From Membranipora membranacea (Eukaryota; Bryozoa; Gymnolaemata; Cheilostomatida; Membraniporidae), in contig OU612067.1 of the NCBI GenBank assembly GCA_914767715.1, forward strand, positions 29,488,162-29,548,161: 60,000 nucleotides of DNA, read 5' to 3'. Positions within the stretch are counted from its first letter, which is position 1. The number at the start of each line of letters is the position of its first letter. Below, in pieces: positions 37,480 through 47,649 of the stretch. A program made the translations under genes and the position numbers. The notes below the pieces were generated by a model. That model did not search any database, was not told where the DNA came from, and saw only the letters and a program-made list of their open reading frames with translations.

Positions 37480-37620
37480 TATTTCCGCAATAACATCTGG
37501 ATGGTACCAGGAAATTGGTGACATATTGCTTCCCCAAGGGCACTGGAATGAACGTAAGGGTGATGATTTCATCATTGGAGAAGAATCTGTAGGGGTCAGT
37601 TGGCAACAGTTGTGGAGCAA
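37480..37620 (-). promoter_or_regulatory. Conserved upstream block of copy D
   Basis: Shares ATTTCC, AGGAAAT, GGTGACATATTGCTTCC and, further right, AGTTGGCAACAG with the blocks of copies B, C and E. It lies about 1.8 kb upstream of the copy D start, farther than in the other copies. Confidence 0.4.
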
Positions 37621-38672
37621 GTCAATAACATTCCACTCATGATCAAAGGCCATCTCAATCATGACTGATAAGTGGATCTTGTTATCATATTATTTTTTTT
37701 CTGTTTGACTACGAGAATTCAGGACTGTATAATATCAATAGATTAGAATATTTCTACGTATGCCCAATAACCGCAACCTATCTTATCAAGTTCTGCCTAG
37801 TGGATAGCACTTCTTTTTTATGACCAATCAGTGGTGTATAATCCCGTCTGTGACAAATTTTAAGAGGCTGATCTGACCACATAGCGCTTCAGACCAGACC
37901 TCATATTAGTGGAATGTAGCAAGTGCCTAGCCTCCAATGAAACTACTCAAGGTGGAGTTATCATCAAACATGACAAAGAGCAATATTATATAATCTTATC
38001 TGATAGTTCTGATTGGGGTTACCAGATATAACAACAGACTTCTCACGGCAGCTTATCATTTCATTTCGTTAGCAGAAGCAGAAAATGGTTGGAGAGGCAG
38101 TCTATGGTGACATTTCTGGAGCCCACAGGATATATCTGCACTGATGGTGATATTCCTGTGTTAAATCTAGCTTACAGTATTTCACTATATGAATTGGTTG
38201 GCATTTTGCATCATGTGTTTTCTTTTTTATTTGAGAAAATCGTAAAAAAAAAGAATTGGATCTGGGCAGCTTGTTATGCAATTGGGAAAGAATTTGAATT
38301 GATTTAATGCATAATAAGTACATAGGCAAGCATCACTAGGAACAATTAAAACTAGCAAATAACCAACGATTGATTAGGCTATGACTAAAAATTGAACCTG
38401 GTCGGATTATTTATACAGTATAAGAATCTCAGGCCCAATCTTCTGGGCTTGGCATTTTTCTAAGCACATTATTGGAATCAGTGTATTTGATTGGTGGAAA
38501 CTTTGGAAGGACACCTCTAACACAATGTTTTCTTCTGTAACTAGTACCGCAGCATGCATCTCCGTAATCACAGTCCGCACTAGTGTTACAAATCTTTGCT
38601 CCATAGCCATAACTAATGGCTCTTGGACATCTGTAAAGGAAGGAGTATAGGGTAAATGAATATCCGATATCC

Positions 38673-38721
38673 ATCATAAAGGCAATTTCTGTTGACTATC
38701 ATAAAGGCAATTTCTGTTGAC
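38673..38721. repeat. Two-copy tandem duplication (~25 nt)
   Basis: ATCATAAAGGCAATTTCTGT followed by TGACT occurs twice in direct succession inside intron 4 of copy E. Confidence 0.85.
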
Positions 38722-39450
38722 TTAGCTCGTAGATCAATCTACCCAGATAGTTACAATATCAATGAATGAATTGAAAACACAACATAAGGCTATGCCCTGA
38801 TAGCATATTAGCCAGATTATTCCTTACAATTTTTAGCAAATATTGTCGTTATTTACTCACATTGGTTCCGGGATCTACACAACGCTTGTCATGGAATTGA
38901 GTAAAGTTACAACACTTCTTAATACCCCAACAATCCAGATCCTTGTCACATCTTGGAGCGCTGTAGAATACTTTCCTTGGGGTGTTCGATGTATGAATTG
39001 TTAGGCCTGTCAACTGGTCTCCTATTGCTGAGTTTGGTGGGCATGATCCTTCTTTATCAAGCTCAAAATTCTCATTGATATTACCATCTACAAAAATATT
39101 AATATGAGTTAAAAAAATCATTTGGTTAAATATTGCTATCGTGCCCTAAAATAGTCAGCAGTCAAAATTCTCTCAGACATGTTGCCTGGTAACCAGAAAA
39201 AATGCTTAGCACTTGCATCGGTCATTAAATTATTGTAGTATCAGGGCATCCATAGAATCAACGGTCATCAGCATCAGAGATTGGTGTTAGTTGCTGTCTA
39301 TTGATGTAAAGCCTTTGATATACAGCAGCAAATTCACCTTATATGGTTCAATTTGTGTAAATGACTATTATTGTTATGTATGTATTATGTAATTATACTG
39401 ACAGGCCGACTGATCTCTCCAGCATACGCATGAATGACAGCCGTTAGCTG

Positions 39451-39499
39451 CTATGCTATGCTATGCTATGCTATGCTATGCTATGCTATGCTATGCTAT
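39451..39499. repeat. (CTATG)n microsatellite inside exon 3 of copy E
   Basis: There are nine full CTATG units plus a partial one. The first unit coincides with the exon sequence GCTATG that encodes the Ile-Ala-Ala segment of the antistasin-like domain in the intact copies, so the array seems to have grown out of, or replaced, coding sequence. Confidence 0.95.
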
Positions 39500-41178
39500 C
39501 TCTTTTCTTTCCATTTTGTTATAGATAATTTGGTTGCAGTGCACTTACAGTAGTTTAGGTACATAATAACATGTTAGCACTTACTATGACCACAAGGACA
39601 ACCATCATCAAAGCATGCATTCTCTTGTAGGGCTGGTCCATTGGAATAATCTGGACATTGGGTCCGATCTTGTGGACAGCCATTTTGTATATTACACCTT
39701 GGTAGTTGACCAAATACTCCTGTCAATAAATCAATACAACATGATGTGATCGGCTATCAAATTTCAAGCATCTTATCTGGAATAGAAGCTGAGATGAGCC
39801 CTAAATACAGTATGTTACCAGAGAGTGACCATCATCAACACATATCTGGATTGTAATGTTACCGTAGTTTGGCTATTGAACGAAATTCATATGATAAAAA
39901 AATAAAGTTTTTGGTACAAAAAATATTTTTTTCTACCCTTATAACACTCTCCTTGTCTTGGCAACCAGTTCCAAGACATGACAAATAATCCAAGGTCAAC
40001 TGAATAAAAAGTTAAGGAACCGTTGCGTCAGAAATTCCCTGTACCAAGGGTTGGGCAGTAGATAGTTATTGCCCATGGCTTTCTAATTCACCCATCTAGT
40101 AGTAAAAAATTTGCTAAATTTTATTTTTTGAGTGACCCAATGGAACATTGTTTTGGTATTGCTATATACTAGGTAATTCGGTTGCTTTCACAGCATGGTC
40201 TTTGGAATAGCCAATGACATGTTAGTATTTTGTGTTTGTCTATTGATACGCAGCTTTATAGTCTGTTTAGGTAATGAAAGGTATTACATAGTAAATTCGA
40301 CACTATATCTATCAATGAGAGGGCAAATTTCTCAAGTGATTTTTCAAAGGCTAGGTAAACAACAAATAGTCAACCAGCATGATGCACTAATTTCAATCCA
40401 ATGATATATTTGAAAAGCCTTGTTCAAGCCAAGCAGGTAAGATTAAACTAAAAGCTGTCAACATACATAGAAGGATATTATACGCATGTTAATAGGCTTC
40501 CTTCCAAACCTGTTATATACCCTTATTCTACATTAGGATAAACACATCGACAGAGCAGCAGCCAACCTATGCTCTAAGTAAGTATTGGACATAATATTTG
40601 ATATGGTAGATTGAATTATTTTGTGTCAAGTCGAGAAGTATGACACATTAGTATTGTGTTTATGATACAATGGGTGCTGCACTGCAATCAATCCAGTAAA
40701 AAATGCAAATTTGACCAGTAAATGTAGCTATTTATAGTTTTTGATGGGTGGAACAACAAAAGACGGTAAAGCGCACAACATCCCTGACTCAAGATGTTGG
40801 TCTTCGATTTATTTTTCCTCCATCACTGCGTTTTTTTGTGTAGGTATGCCAAACAGTTGCATTGCAGCAGGTCGTGACAGCAAGGAGGCCAATATAAACT
40901 CTCAAATCTTTGGATAAAAGTGTTAAGTGTAAGTGTTAATTACAATTTATAATACTTGTATATTATTTTCCATAATTTTGATCACAAAAGCACGTATTTC
41001 TACTAGGGTTGAATTATCATGCGAAAAGCACTTTTATCACATATATGAAATGGCATCAGGTATGCCTGTGTATTGTGCGCTTTCGAACAGATTTCGTCAC
41101 AATTTCTGAATTCTGGTTCATTTTTGATTAGATTGAAGTTAAAAAAAGATGCTATTCCTCGAGCTAGTAAACCCTTAG

Positions 41179-42120
41179 AAACCCTGAGCCAGCAGTGCCT
41201 GAGGAAGGCAGCGGTAGTACTAGCCCCTCAAGACGGATTGTAAGAGATATTCTCTCTCCATATTCAAGTGCCAATGCGCAGGCATCTTTTATAGGTACGA
41301 ATCATAATTTATGTGCTACCCATGATTGTACTCTTACTTGATATTGCTCCAATCGATTTGTAAAGAAAATTTTGTAGCGTGAATCAAAATTTCGCTTGTC
41401 ATGTTTTGACATGGTGTTATCTTGGTGGTCTTCATCTTGAGCTAACATTATAAATTAGTATCTTTAACACTATTATCCATAATAGTAAATTTCATCTGCC
41501 ATAAGAAAATAATGCCGTTTTGTTTGTTTTAGTCTCTATAGGGTGCACTGGGTGTGCATTTATAATTCATTTCTATGCAGCAACATGATTACACAACCAC
41601 CTGAATGAAGATCATGATGAATTGAAAGCAACTATGGAAAATTACAGCGTCTTTGAAACTGTAATGTATCTTTTGATAATTGATGATAGGAATTAATTAT
41701 TATAGAGGATGGGTGTTCTGAACCAGAATCTGACAGAGGTGAAATAGTCTCTGATATTCTCGCCAATGATGAGTGGTTTCCAAAAGAGATGCAAGACCAG
41801 GATATACAATCTGGGTCAGCATCTCAGCTTCCAGATTTCGCAAAATAGTGAGTATTTTTTTATGGATTTGGCAAACTAGAAAACATTACAACCTAAATTT
41901 TGGTTGAGTAAACTGTAGCAGTATTGCAGAATAGTCCCATATTAAGACAATGTTTCACAGAAGTAATCATCGTCAAAATGTGAATTACTTTACTCAACTC
42001 TATTTTAGCAAACTAGGCCACCCAACAGATGGGGCTAATGCGATCATTTCAATATTGAAGCTGTTGGATATATTGAGAGTCTGTAGCTACTGCGTGATTG
42101 AAAGTTTTCCAAGAATTTAG
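41179..42120 (+). CDS. Candidate three-exon fragment of an unrecognised gene
   Basis: Three open segments have plausible splice sites and agreeing phases. Exon 41179-41294 ends at a GTACGA donor in phase 1. Exon 41706-41847 follows TTATTATAG and ends at GTGAGT in phase 2. Exon 42009-42120 follows TATTTTAG and runs to a TAG. The joined frame has no internal stop. The first two exons are acidic, Ser/Pro/Glu-rich and contain similar short words (RIVRDIL and EIVSDIL). I recognise no domain and no start codon. The fragment lies inside intron 1 of copy E, on the opposite strand. It may be a nested gene, a transposon gene or chance. Confidence 0.25.
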
Positions 42121-42457
42121 AAATATTGGTTTTTTCCCCACAATGATATGAGATTGTTTGGGTTCGTTATCAGAATGCGTAAAACAACTGACCAACAAGC
42201 AACCCAGTCCCTGATTAACTTGCACTCATAACAACAATTTTTTTAGGTGTTTGAATTGTTTATCATCTATCATGCAATGGTGTGTTTAGCATTACAGCAG
42301 TTCTCAGCACATATTGCCTTTATTTCTTCAGACTCCTGGCAGCAGCTTACTTTGAAGGAACTTTGGCAAACATCCCTGGCACACAGCAACCATTACAGAG
42401 ACACCAGTCTACAGCTGTGATACGCTGATCATACAATCTCTGTCTTGCCCCCTATCT

Positions 42458-42637
42458 CTACTGCGCAGCAGCTAACTCTCCAGGTTGCGCTGGCTGTTTG
42501 CCACTCCATCCAGGAGAAATATTGCCTATGTTTTGTCGATCATTATTTGATGGAAGCCTCTGTAGCAGCCCCAAAGCATAATCATCGCCCTCACCATCAC
42601 TTAAACTTGAATCAGCAATGGTGAACCTCCTAACCAT
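42458..42637 (-). CDS. Small ORF (59 aa), unrecognised
   Basis: The 59-codon frame from ATG 42637 to TAG 42458 has non-random composition: an acidic Ser/Asp/Gly stretch followed by a Gln/Pro/Gly-rich part. It lies in a locally GC-richer patch (42350-42610). It could be a small gene, the first exon of a longer one, or a piece of a mobile element. No homology is recognised. Confidence 0.2.
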   Translation of the reverse strand: MVRRFTIADSSLSDGEGDDYALGLLQRLPSNNDRQNIGNISPGWSGKQPAQPGELAAAQ

Positions 42638-43662
42638 AATCAGCTTATGAATAACAACTTCCTTGGCATCTTTGCAATCTATGAACTACGCATGTTATAC
42701 AAATATATCTGTATTCCAAACAATTTTACACCATAGTGCTAAAATAAATAAATGGACTGTTGTTGGGGGGCTTATTTTATTTTGATCACAATGTAATCTT
42801 GCCTGACAGAATATTTATAATCTTTGGAATAGGTTAATTACGTTCCATTTCACCTTGCTATTATTTATCAATAATCCAGAATGGATAACAACTCTTTTCA
42901 CAAGCCCTAGCATTAGATGTTGGTAAAATAAGAACAGCGTGGGATCATTGAGTCATCGAACCAGCTAAGTAATTGTTTGTGTTTAACCAAGATCTGAGGC
43001 AGATCTGAGTCAGATCAGATCTGAGTCACTCAGTTTTGTAACTGTATGGTATTCAAATCATCGAGCTCACTGTTTGAGAAGCACTTGTTGCTTTATCCAA
43101 ATCTATCATTATTATGAAACTAAGTTTAATACAGTTATACAAACACCTCTTGTCTAGGATGGTTGCAATAGCTTTCAAACTATGACACACTATTCATCAT
43201 TTTATCATCAGTGAAGGATGTAGGTTGAATAATCTGTGGGTAATATAAACTATAACACTGGTGTATGTTATATTAGCCTTTTGGTATGATCACAGTTCCC
43301 TATAAACACTTGTGGTCTCCAGCAAACATCGTGTCACATCACAATGTTTGCATTGAAACCAAATCATTCAGGTGTTACCATGGCAATGTAACAACAACTA
43401 TAGCTTTGGGGAATCCAGTTCAGACCTGCCTGGAAAAGACCTGCCTGGGAAAGTATCAGACTTGCCATATTCTTTTTTATAACCGACTAATTAAATTTTT
43501 AATTATAACTCGACTTCAAATTTTGTTTCTTATAAGTAACGAGTAGTGCATTTCTAAATCATTGCTGCCGCTTCTAGTGGTTTTATGGAATAGCACAATT
43601 CTGAGGCAACAGTTCCTTGCCCTCCCTCAACCAACTAAGGAAAACTTATTGGTAAGGAAAAC

Positions 43663-43731
43663 TTAGAACTACTGTTCACAGCCAATGATGGGCTTTCTTA
43701 GAACTGCTGTTCACAGCCAATGATAGGCTTT
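43663..43731. repeat. Two-copy direct repeat (~35 nt)
   Basis: CTGTTCACAGCCAATGAT, with TTAGAACT before and GGCTTT after, occurs twice in a row with a few mismatches. Confidence 0.8.
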
Positions 43732-44344
43732 TATGTTACTAACATATTTTTTCCTTCAATCTGACATCCGGTCACCATGCCGGTCCTGAAAGAAACTAAG
43801 TCTGTCAAAACTCACCATGCCAGCTACACACTCAAATCCAGCCGCAGCTACTAACCAGGTATTTGATGCATATTGAGAACATATACTGGAACTGGAAGAA
43901 AGCATTCTCATTGAATTGAAAGTGAAGACTGACTAGAAAAACTTTCATATTCCGGTTGAACTTATTCATCATTATGATAATAATGTAGGCAATAAACTAG
44001 TTCATTGATGATCATTCAATCAAGGTTGATTCAACACCAATATATCCAAGGTATTCCATTGCATAATATTTTGGTTCTGATATGACTTGACTTGTCAGAG
44101 TTATGTTACCAATTGATGAAGAGTCACCTCCCTGGTAACATAGTTACTACATATTGGTGGTTATTCCCCCTTGTAATCGGATTCATATGGAATTCATATG
44201 GAATTACAAGTCCACACTTAAGCCTGTCTCTCAAAAAGTTACTCTCTAAAATATGTATTTCTAAGACAACTTTTCCGAAAAAAATTTTTTTTTAAATAAA
44301 TAAATAAAAAAAGGAAAAGAATAGAAAAATGACTTAAATGTTTC

Positions 44345-45890
44345 TTGATATATATGTCCATTAGAGCGGAATTCTTCCCTGCAGAGTTACAGGGCCTGAT
44401 CAGACATATGCAAAATGTGCAAATGTTAAACAGAACGTGTCGGGATGCTGTTGAATATGACCTGCAAGTCCGGACAGCAAAGCACCAGCATGACTCTATT
44501 CAGTGGGGAGTGTACCTCTCAGAATTGGTAGACTGCCTACCAGAGCTTAAAAGTAAGGTTAAAGCCAAACCGAAAACACCACAATCGCAATCATCATCTT
44601 CAATTAATGCGAAATGGCATGGTGTTTGTAATAAGTATAACACATTTGGGCGTAACAGAACAAATTGTCGTTATAAGCACGAGTGTATATTGTGTAGGGG
44701 TAATCATTCTGCGAAAGATTGTAAATCACACAAATAGATGAAATTTTGTTACCATGCTGATTAACGACATGTTGAAGATTTTCTTTTCTTGTGTTTTTCC
44801 TTCCAGAAATAAAAGACTATGATGTCTCAACTACTGTCAATTTAAAAAAATTACTGGGGATGATCGAAGCCTTTCCTGACTTGGAGTACATCGCCAATGG
44901 TTTCAGAAATGGGCTCAAACTTGGTCTTTGCCACAGTCCTCAAGTAGCGGCAACAGTTAAAGAGAAAAGCAGGAACCAAGAATATCTCATGAAAAAACTT
45001 CACTCCGAAGTAGACTTTGGTCGCATCATTGGACCTTTTGAAAAACCTCCCATTCAGGACATGATGATTTCCCCAATCTATGTCATTCCAAAAGCTAACT
45101 CTGAAAAATGGCGCATGATATTTGATCTATCAGCGCCACACGGAACATCAGTAAATGATAATATTCCCACGCATAACCGTGAGGTTAAATATTGTAGCAT
45201 AAAACATGTAGTAGCGCATGTTTTATCACTCAACGATCCAGACCAGGCCTATTTTGCCAAACTTGACATATCAGATGCATATCGAATGGTTCCCATCACC
45301 AAATCAGAATGGCAGTACTTAGGTATTAAGGTAGATGGCAAATACTACATTGATACTAGATTACCTATGGGGGCAGGGAGCAGCTGCAAGATTTTCCAAA
45401 GGATAAGTGATATGCTCCGATGGCTCTTCATCACTGTAAAAAATCACGAATGTCGCATTTTTAACTATCTAGACGATTTCTCATTGTTGCCTCTGGGGCG
45501 GATGCTTGTAATGAGGTGCTGCATAGGATCCTAGGGGTGTGCAGGTAGAGGTACCTGTTTCTGCTCACAAAACAGAAGAAGCTACAAGAACAATTTTCTT
45601 TCTAGGGATAGGGATAGATTCTGCACAGGGGAGTCTATTTATTCCTCAAGCCAAACCAAGCCAAACAATTCTTCTGAGCTTACTAGGTGTGCATCGCTCA
45701 AAACAATTGGTTTGGTGTTCATTTGTTCGTCAATTCTGCACCAGATTAACAACATCTAATACTATAGCAAGTACCCTGTCTGCTAAACAACATAACCCTG
45801 GCGTTGATCGTCACTTCCGGTTACAAATGCATGAAGCGCCCCATATTTTTTTCCCCCATAATATGTTACATTATAAGAAAGAAAAAAAAA
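44345..45890 (+). mobile_element. Degraded DIRS/Ngaro-type retrotransposon (gag zinc-finger + RT)
   Basis: Two blocks remain. A gag-like segment (44345-44737) ends in a Cys/His-rich zinc-binding pattern, C-x-x-Y-N then C-x4-H-x-C-x-x-C-x-G-x-H-x4-C, as in tyrosine-recombinase retroelements. A reverse transcriptase segment (44791-45534) shows S-P-I-x-V-I-P-K, FDLSAP with SVND, KLDISDAYRMVPI, LPMGAGSSC and the catalytic YLDDF. The frame is then broken by a stop and a shift; the next block (45539 to about 45800) continues with FLGIGIDSAQG. RNase H, methylase and tyrosine recombinase domains and terminal repeats are not visible, so the copy is dead and 3'-truncated. It abuts exon 1 of copy E. The zinc-finger and FDLSAP/LPMGAGSSC motifs favour DIRS/Ngaro over Gypsy, but without the recombinase this is inferred. 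Confidence 0.75.
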
Positions 45891-46059
45891 GATTAATAGA
45901 AAGAAATGCAATCCTTATTAAGCTCAATTTTTTTATTACCTGTTGGAGCAATGGCTACGAGGATGAATCCCAACAAAACACAACTTCCTAAGCTTTGCAT
46001 GATTAACTCTGCAGAGTTGATTTCTTTACAATGATATTTGTATTCAGATCACCCTGGCT

Positions 46060-46065
46060 TTTATA
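46060..46065 (-). promoter_or_regulatory. TATA box of copy E exon 1
   Basis: TATAAA on the minus strand lies 60 nt upstream of the exon 1 ATG, in a GGTATAAAAG context as in copy F. Confidence 0.65.
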
Positions 46066-46942
46066 CCAAACAAGGAAATATGAGGAAATCCAGTCTTGGA
46101 GTGTGACAGTATTCGTGGTAATCAATCATCATCTCGCATATTTAAGATGATTTGCAAAATTTTGCGTAAGAACTGATTAAGCAAAATAAACATTCTGACA
46201 TAGGCATGTCCTCAAGTAACAGCTTGTACTTGAAGATTTAGAGTTTCTGTGATATCATTGTGTACAACCATGAATCAATGAAGAGATTAAAATAATTTTG
46301 CGCAGATTTTGTCAAATTAAAACATTAGTACGAAATAATTAAATTGGTCTACAGCTGAATAGTAGGAAGTGAGTGATAGACTGTTCAAGGTTACCAATAA
46401 ATACTTGAGTTAGGTAATTTAATATAGGAGGAAAATGTGTAGGATTGTGTAGTGATGCAGTAAAACCTGATGGCATCAATCAATGAAAACTTACTATTGA
46501 CGGTAAGGGGCCTGAGCCTTGATTGAGAAAGGTAACTAGAAAACCTGTGTCACTGCTGCTCTGTTGTGTACCAGTTTTAGGGGTATTGTCTCTGCTATAG
46601 TTATATTTCTATGTCTCTTTTTTGGGGGATATTTTCACTCCTAATAATATCTCTATATAAGTTCGAGACAAACTACCAGCTGAAACACAGTCTGATTATC
46701 AAGCACCCCAGAGCTTAAACATTTTGCACAAAAGGCTTTGCACTCTTAAAACTGAGCTAACTTCTATTCCTAATACAAATAAACACCCAAAAGAAGCTTA
46801 TTAGTATTGTATTATTTGTATCACATAATGGTTTAAAATCAGCGATCAAAGACATAAAGATTCAGTTTTTTGCACATAACTGGCTGGTCTTGTGAAAGAC
46901 ATGCAAACCATTAAAATGAAAGACAAGATATTTGTCCTCTCG

Positions 46943-46985
46943 ACGGAAAGTTGCATGAGGTGGCATTAGGAACCCCTAAAATGCA
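46943..46985 (-). pseudogene. Relic of an exon 3 acceptor region from a lost WAP-cluster copy
   Basis: GGAAAGTTGCATGAGGTG matches exon 3 of copy F (51178-51195 region) exactly over 18 nt, and weaker similarity continues through the exon edge into the intron (ending TAAAATG versus TGTAATG). It lies upstream of copy E exon 1, where no copy is otherwise visible, so it may be the trace of a seventh gene. Confidence 0.4.
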
Positions 46986-47198
46986 AAACAAATTACCTTT
47001 ATTACACTGAGAATTTCGAGAGGTAGATTGTGTGGTTGGCACATCTCTCCACATCTGCATGACATCTACCATAATGTGTCAAAGAAAAGGTTGGTGAATC
47101 GTCATTTTCAGAAAACTTTTTGTAAATGTGTTATTAGGCACTGGTTATGGGTTATTATAATGTTCTTTTGAGGATCTGTGGATCATACCCCGTTGCTA

Positions 47199-47224
47199 AA
47201 GTGCGAGAAATCCAAGGTCTAAGA
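47199..47224. repeat. Short fragment of the 30.8/36.8-kb repeat family
   Basis: AAAGTGCGAGAAATCCAAGG followed by TCTAAG matches the inner end of that repeat arm with one extra base. Confidence 0.4.
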
Positions 47225-47523
47225 TGGTCATTATGCATTCAATCTTTGACTGATGCTGTATAACTTTTGGTAATGGTATAGCATCTTGAAATCTTATCTG
47301 AAGAGTACTGTTTTCAAAGATGGGAAGTCTAATTGAGCTACTCGTCCAGGGCAGTGCGGGGATAGGTGTAGAGGCAAGAATTGTATTCACAAATCCATCC
47401 ACCCTAAAGTGTCCGTCAGTACTTCGTTCTACCATTGTGTATCATCATAAATTAAGAGAAATCAATCAGAAAATAAATTAATGATTTGGCTGAAAGTAAA
47501 CCATCAAAACTGAATATTGAAAT

Positions 47524-47645
47524 TGCATTTCCCTAGTATCAACTGAATATAAGGAAGTATGTGACACATTGTTACCGCAAGGTCATTTAGAATATTTCAG
47601 GGTGAAGAGTTCACAAAGTCAAGGTGGTCGTGGTAACTTCTGATG
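47524..47645 (-). promoter_or_regulatory. Conserved upstream block of copy E
   Basis: Contains GCATTTCCCTA, ATATAAGGAA, ATGTGACACATTG and GTCAAGGTGG in the order seen for B and C. It is about 1.5 kb upstream of exon 1. Confidence 0.45.
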
Positions 47646-47649
47646 AGGA

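Larger units (their letters stand above)
38429..46000 (-). pseudogene. WAP-cluster copy E: multiply damaged gene with a 6-kb intron 1
   Basis: The parts are exon 1 (45940-46000, signal core LLGFILVAIAPT), exon 2 (39585-39719), an exon 3 remnant (39415 to about 39455), exon 4 (38861-39087) and exon 5 (38429-38630). Exon 3 keeps only its last third; the rest, with its acceptor, is replaced by a CTATG microsatellite that puts stops in every frame. Its original donor has changed from GT to AT, but a GTCAGT lies 12 nt further. Exon 4 is 227 nt, one base more than a frame-keeping length, so exon 5 is entered out of frame and stops after five codons. Skipping exon 3 would keep frame and allow a secreted protein with exon 2 and WAP 1 only, ending just past exon 4. 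Exon 1 lies right beside a DIRS-like fragment; its assignment to E rather than to another lost copy is inferred. Confidence 0.65.
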
